Below are positions 62,661 to 64,000 of a DNA stretch of 64,000 bases, one piece after another. Both the position numbers and the translations under genes were made by a program. How positions within the stretch are numbered: position 1 is the stretch's first letter; each line of letters begins with the position of its first letter. Under the pieces are notes generated by a model. That model did no database searches and was not told where the DNA came from. It saw only the letters and a list, made by a program, of their open reading frames with translations. This stretch comes from Selaginella moellendorffii (lineage: Eukaryota; Streptophyta; Lycopodiopsida; Selaginellales; Selaginellaceae): NCBI RefSeq assembly GCF_000143415.4, contig NW_003314321.1, forward strand, positions 1 through 64,000, in the 5' to 3' direction.

Positions 62661-62742
62661 GAGTACGTAGGGGAGTCAAGCAAAAAGAGACAAACCCACG
62701 GATAAAAAGGGCAAATCGGTTAGTAACGTGGGAAACAACGTG

Positions 62743-62784
62743 TGCTACAACTGCGGTGAAGCGGGACACTTTTCGAGGGAATGT
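62743..62784 (+). pseudogene. CCHC zinc knuckle of gag
   Basis: CYNCGEAGHFSREC matches Cx2Cx4Hx4C, the nucleocapsid zinc knuckle. It lies in an open stretch (about 62700-62931) that is closed by a stop before the protease. Confidence 0.85.
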
Positions 62785-62940
62785 CCCTACCCAAAGAAGG
62801 CCAGAGCCAATATGGTTATTAAGTCGGGTGAAATCCAAGCTGAGGTACGTGATCCAATCCCTAACTCAAAGTTACTCATTACACGAGCAACTTTGGTAGA
62901 GAGTCGTTCACGACATCTACTAGCCCTCTGAGGGAAGCTC

Positions 62941-63258
62941 GAAAGTAGCTTTGTTAAGATCTTTATTGACACTGGTGCTTCGGATAATTTTGTGGCTGCA
63001 GACATAGTCCGGCAAGCTAGACTAACGGTGTAGCGGCTGGGCGAACCAAGGACTATAGAGTTTGTTCAAGGCAGCCAAAGCACCGATGAGGTACTTCGAC
63101 AAGTGAGAGTCGAAGTAAGAACATGGAAAGTAGACATAGATTTCACCGTGTTGGACATGGCAGGATTTGACGTGATCTTCGGGATGGATTGGTTCAATCG
63201 GTTCGTGGTAGCTCTGCATGGACAAAATAGGAACCTTGTGGTACTAGTGAATGCCTAA
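62941..63258 (+). pseudogene. retrotransposon aspartic protease, with in-frame stop
   Basis: IFIDTGASDNFV at 62959-62994 contains the catalytic DTGAS, and DVIFGMDWF near 63171 is the usual retropepsin-like end of plant gypsy elements. An in-frame TAG at 63031 and a TAA at 63256 interrupt it, so it is inactive. Confidence 0.8.
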
Positions 63259-63461
63259 GGAAGAAGATCCAGGGTGGAGGCCCAAGATCTAAAGGTAGGG
63301 CAATGCAAGGCTAAAGATTCCTGTTTAAACCTGGTGTCCAACTCACTAAAGGAACCAAGGCAGCATTTTTGTACTTACTCTCAGTTAAGAGTGACAAAAA
63401 GGTGGGAAAAGAAAAAGTACCTTTAGTAATCCAGCGGGTGTTAGAACAACTCTAGGATACC

Positions 63462-64000
63462 ATGCTAGAGGAGCTACTAGCGGGGTTGCCCCCCGCACGA
63501 TCGATAGAACATAAGATTGAGCTAGTCGAGGGTGTTGAGGTGATGGTTCGTCCCCCCTATTGTTTGAACGAAAAAAAACTCGAGGAGCTCAAGTGCCAAC
63601 TAGAGGAGTTGGTGGACAAAGGGTATGTTAGATTGAACAAGTCGCTGTATGGGGCACCGATGTTATTTGTGAAAAAGAAAGATGGATCTATGCACATGTG
63701 CATAGACTACCAGTTGCTTAACAAGTATACAAAGAAGAACAAGTACCCTTTGCCAAGGATCGAGGACCTATTTGATAGGTTGGGAAAGGCAAAATACTTC
63801 TCAAGGATTGATCTAAGGTCAAGATACTACTAAATCAAGGTAATAGAGGAAGGTGTCGAGAAGACAATCTATCGAACAAGGTATGGGAGCTTTGAGTTTC
63901 TAGTGATGCCCTTCGAGCTATGCAATGCGCCGATAATATTTTCAGCGTTGACGAACCAGATCTTTGTACCCTATCTGGATCACTTTGTGGTCATCTATAT
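63462..64000 (+). pseudogene. Ty3/gypsy reverse transcriptase, N-terminal part, cut by window end
   Basis: Motifs in order: [50 protein letters not shown], then after a stop at 63831 (CAA to TAA) FLVMPFELCNAP and a stretch just before the catalytic YxDD, which lies beyond base 64000. The motif set is that of Ty3/gypsy (Metaviridae-type) elements with protease-RT order. Stop and gag damage show that this copy cannot move on its own. Confidence 0.85.

Overview
This is nuclear DNA from a land plant. The genes have many short introns (about 45-100 bp) and often sit only 70-300 bp apart. The set is plant-specific: a NAC factor, a CDPK-related kinase, two PPR proteins, RbcX, a peroxisomal 2-hydroxy-acid oxidase and an IPUT1-type glucuronosyltransferase. 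The very compact gene structure next to Ty3/gypsy debris, together with PPR abundance, suggests a lycophyte such as Selaginella moellendorffii; this is an inference from style, not a database match.

Layout. 1-6.8 kb is AT-rich and repetitive: a polypurine tract, an LTR and a primer-binding-site remnant, then LTR-derived tandem arrays. 6.85-12.5 kb holds a DUF616 (TOD1/MUCI70-like) protein, a 2-hydroxy-acid oxidase and an aminoalcohol phosphotransferase whose start codon is interrupted by an intron. 13.4-18.4 kb holds a NAC gene, a dual-specificity phosphatase, and an inverted, circularly permuted copy of the segment that spans parts of both; that copy carries a phosphatase-NAC chimeric reading frame. 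18.4-30.7 kb is a dense run: PPR (PLS/E), a small Cys-rich protein, VPS32/SNF7, an EF-hand protein, a CCR-like reductase, a P-class PPR, eIF1 and DENND6. 31-35.9 kb is a graveyard: a LINE 3' end, a broken RCC1 gene, and a scrambled partial copy of the AP-5 beta gene. 35.9-56.2 kb is again dense: AP5B1, the diflavin reductase ATR3/TAH18, RbcX, UTP4/cirhin, a PX-Rubicon-type protein, a CDPK-related kinase and IPUT1. From 56.5 kb to the end there is a second copy of the LINE/RCC1-head block in the opposite orientation, GA-rich 12-bp repeats, LTR blocks and a decayed Ty3/gypsy gag-protease-RT that runs off the window.

There is no operon logic. Themes that recur are endomembrane and sphingolipid work (VPS32, DENND6, AP5B1, PX protein, AAPT, IPUT1), organelle RNA and protein support (two PPRs, RbcX), and ribosome or translation genes (UTP4, eIF1) whose short divergent promoters carry telo-box motifs. 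Exon models were built by hand from splice signals, reading frame and family conservation; for each multi-exon gene the coding length was checked to be a multiple of three. No tRNA, rRNA or CRISPR array was seen.
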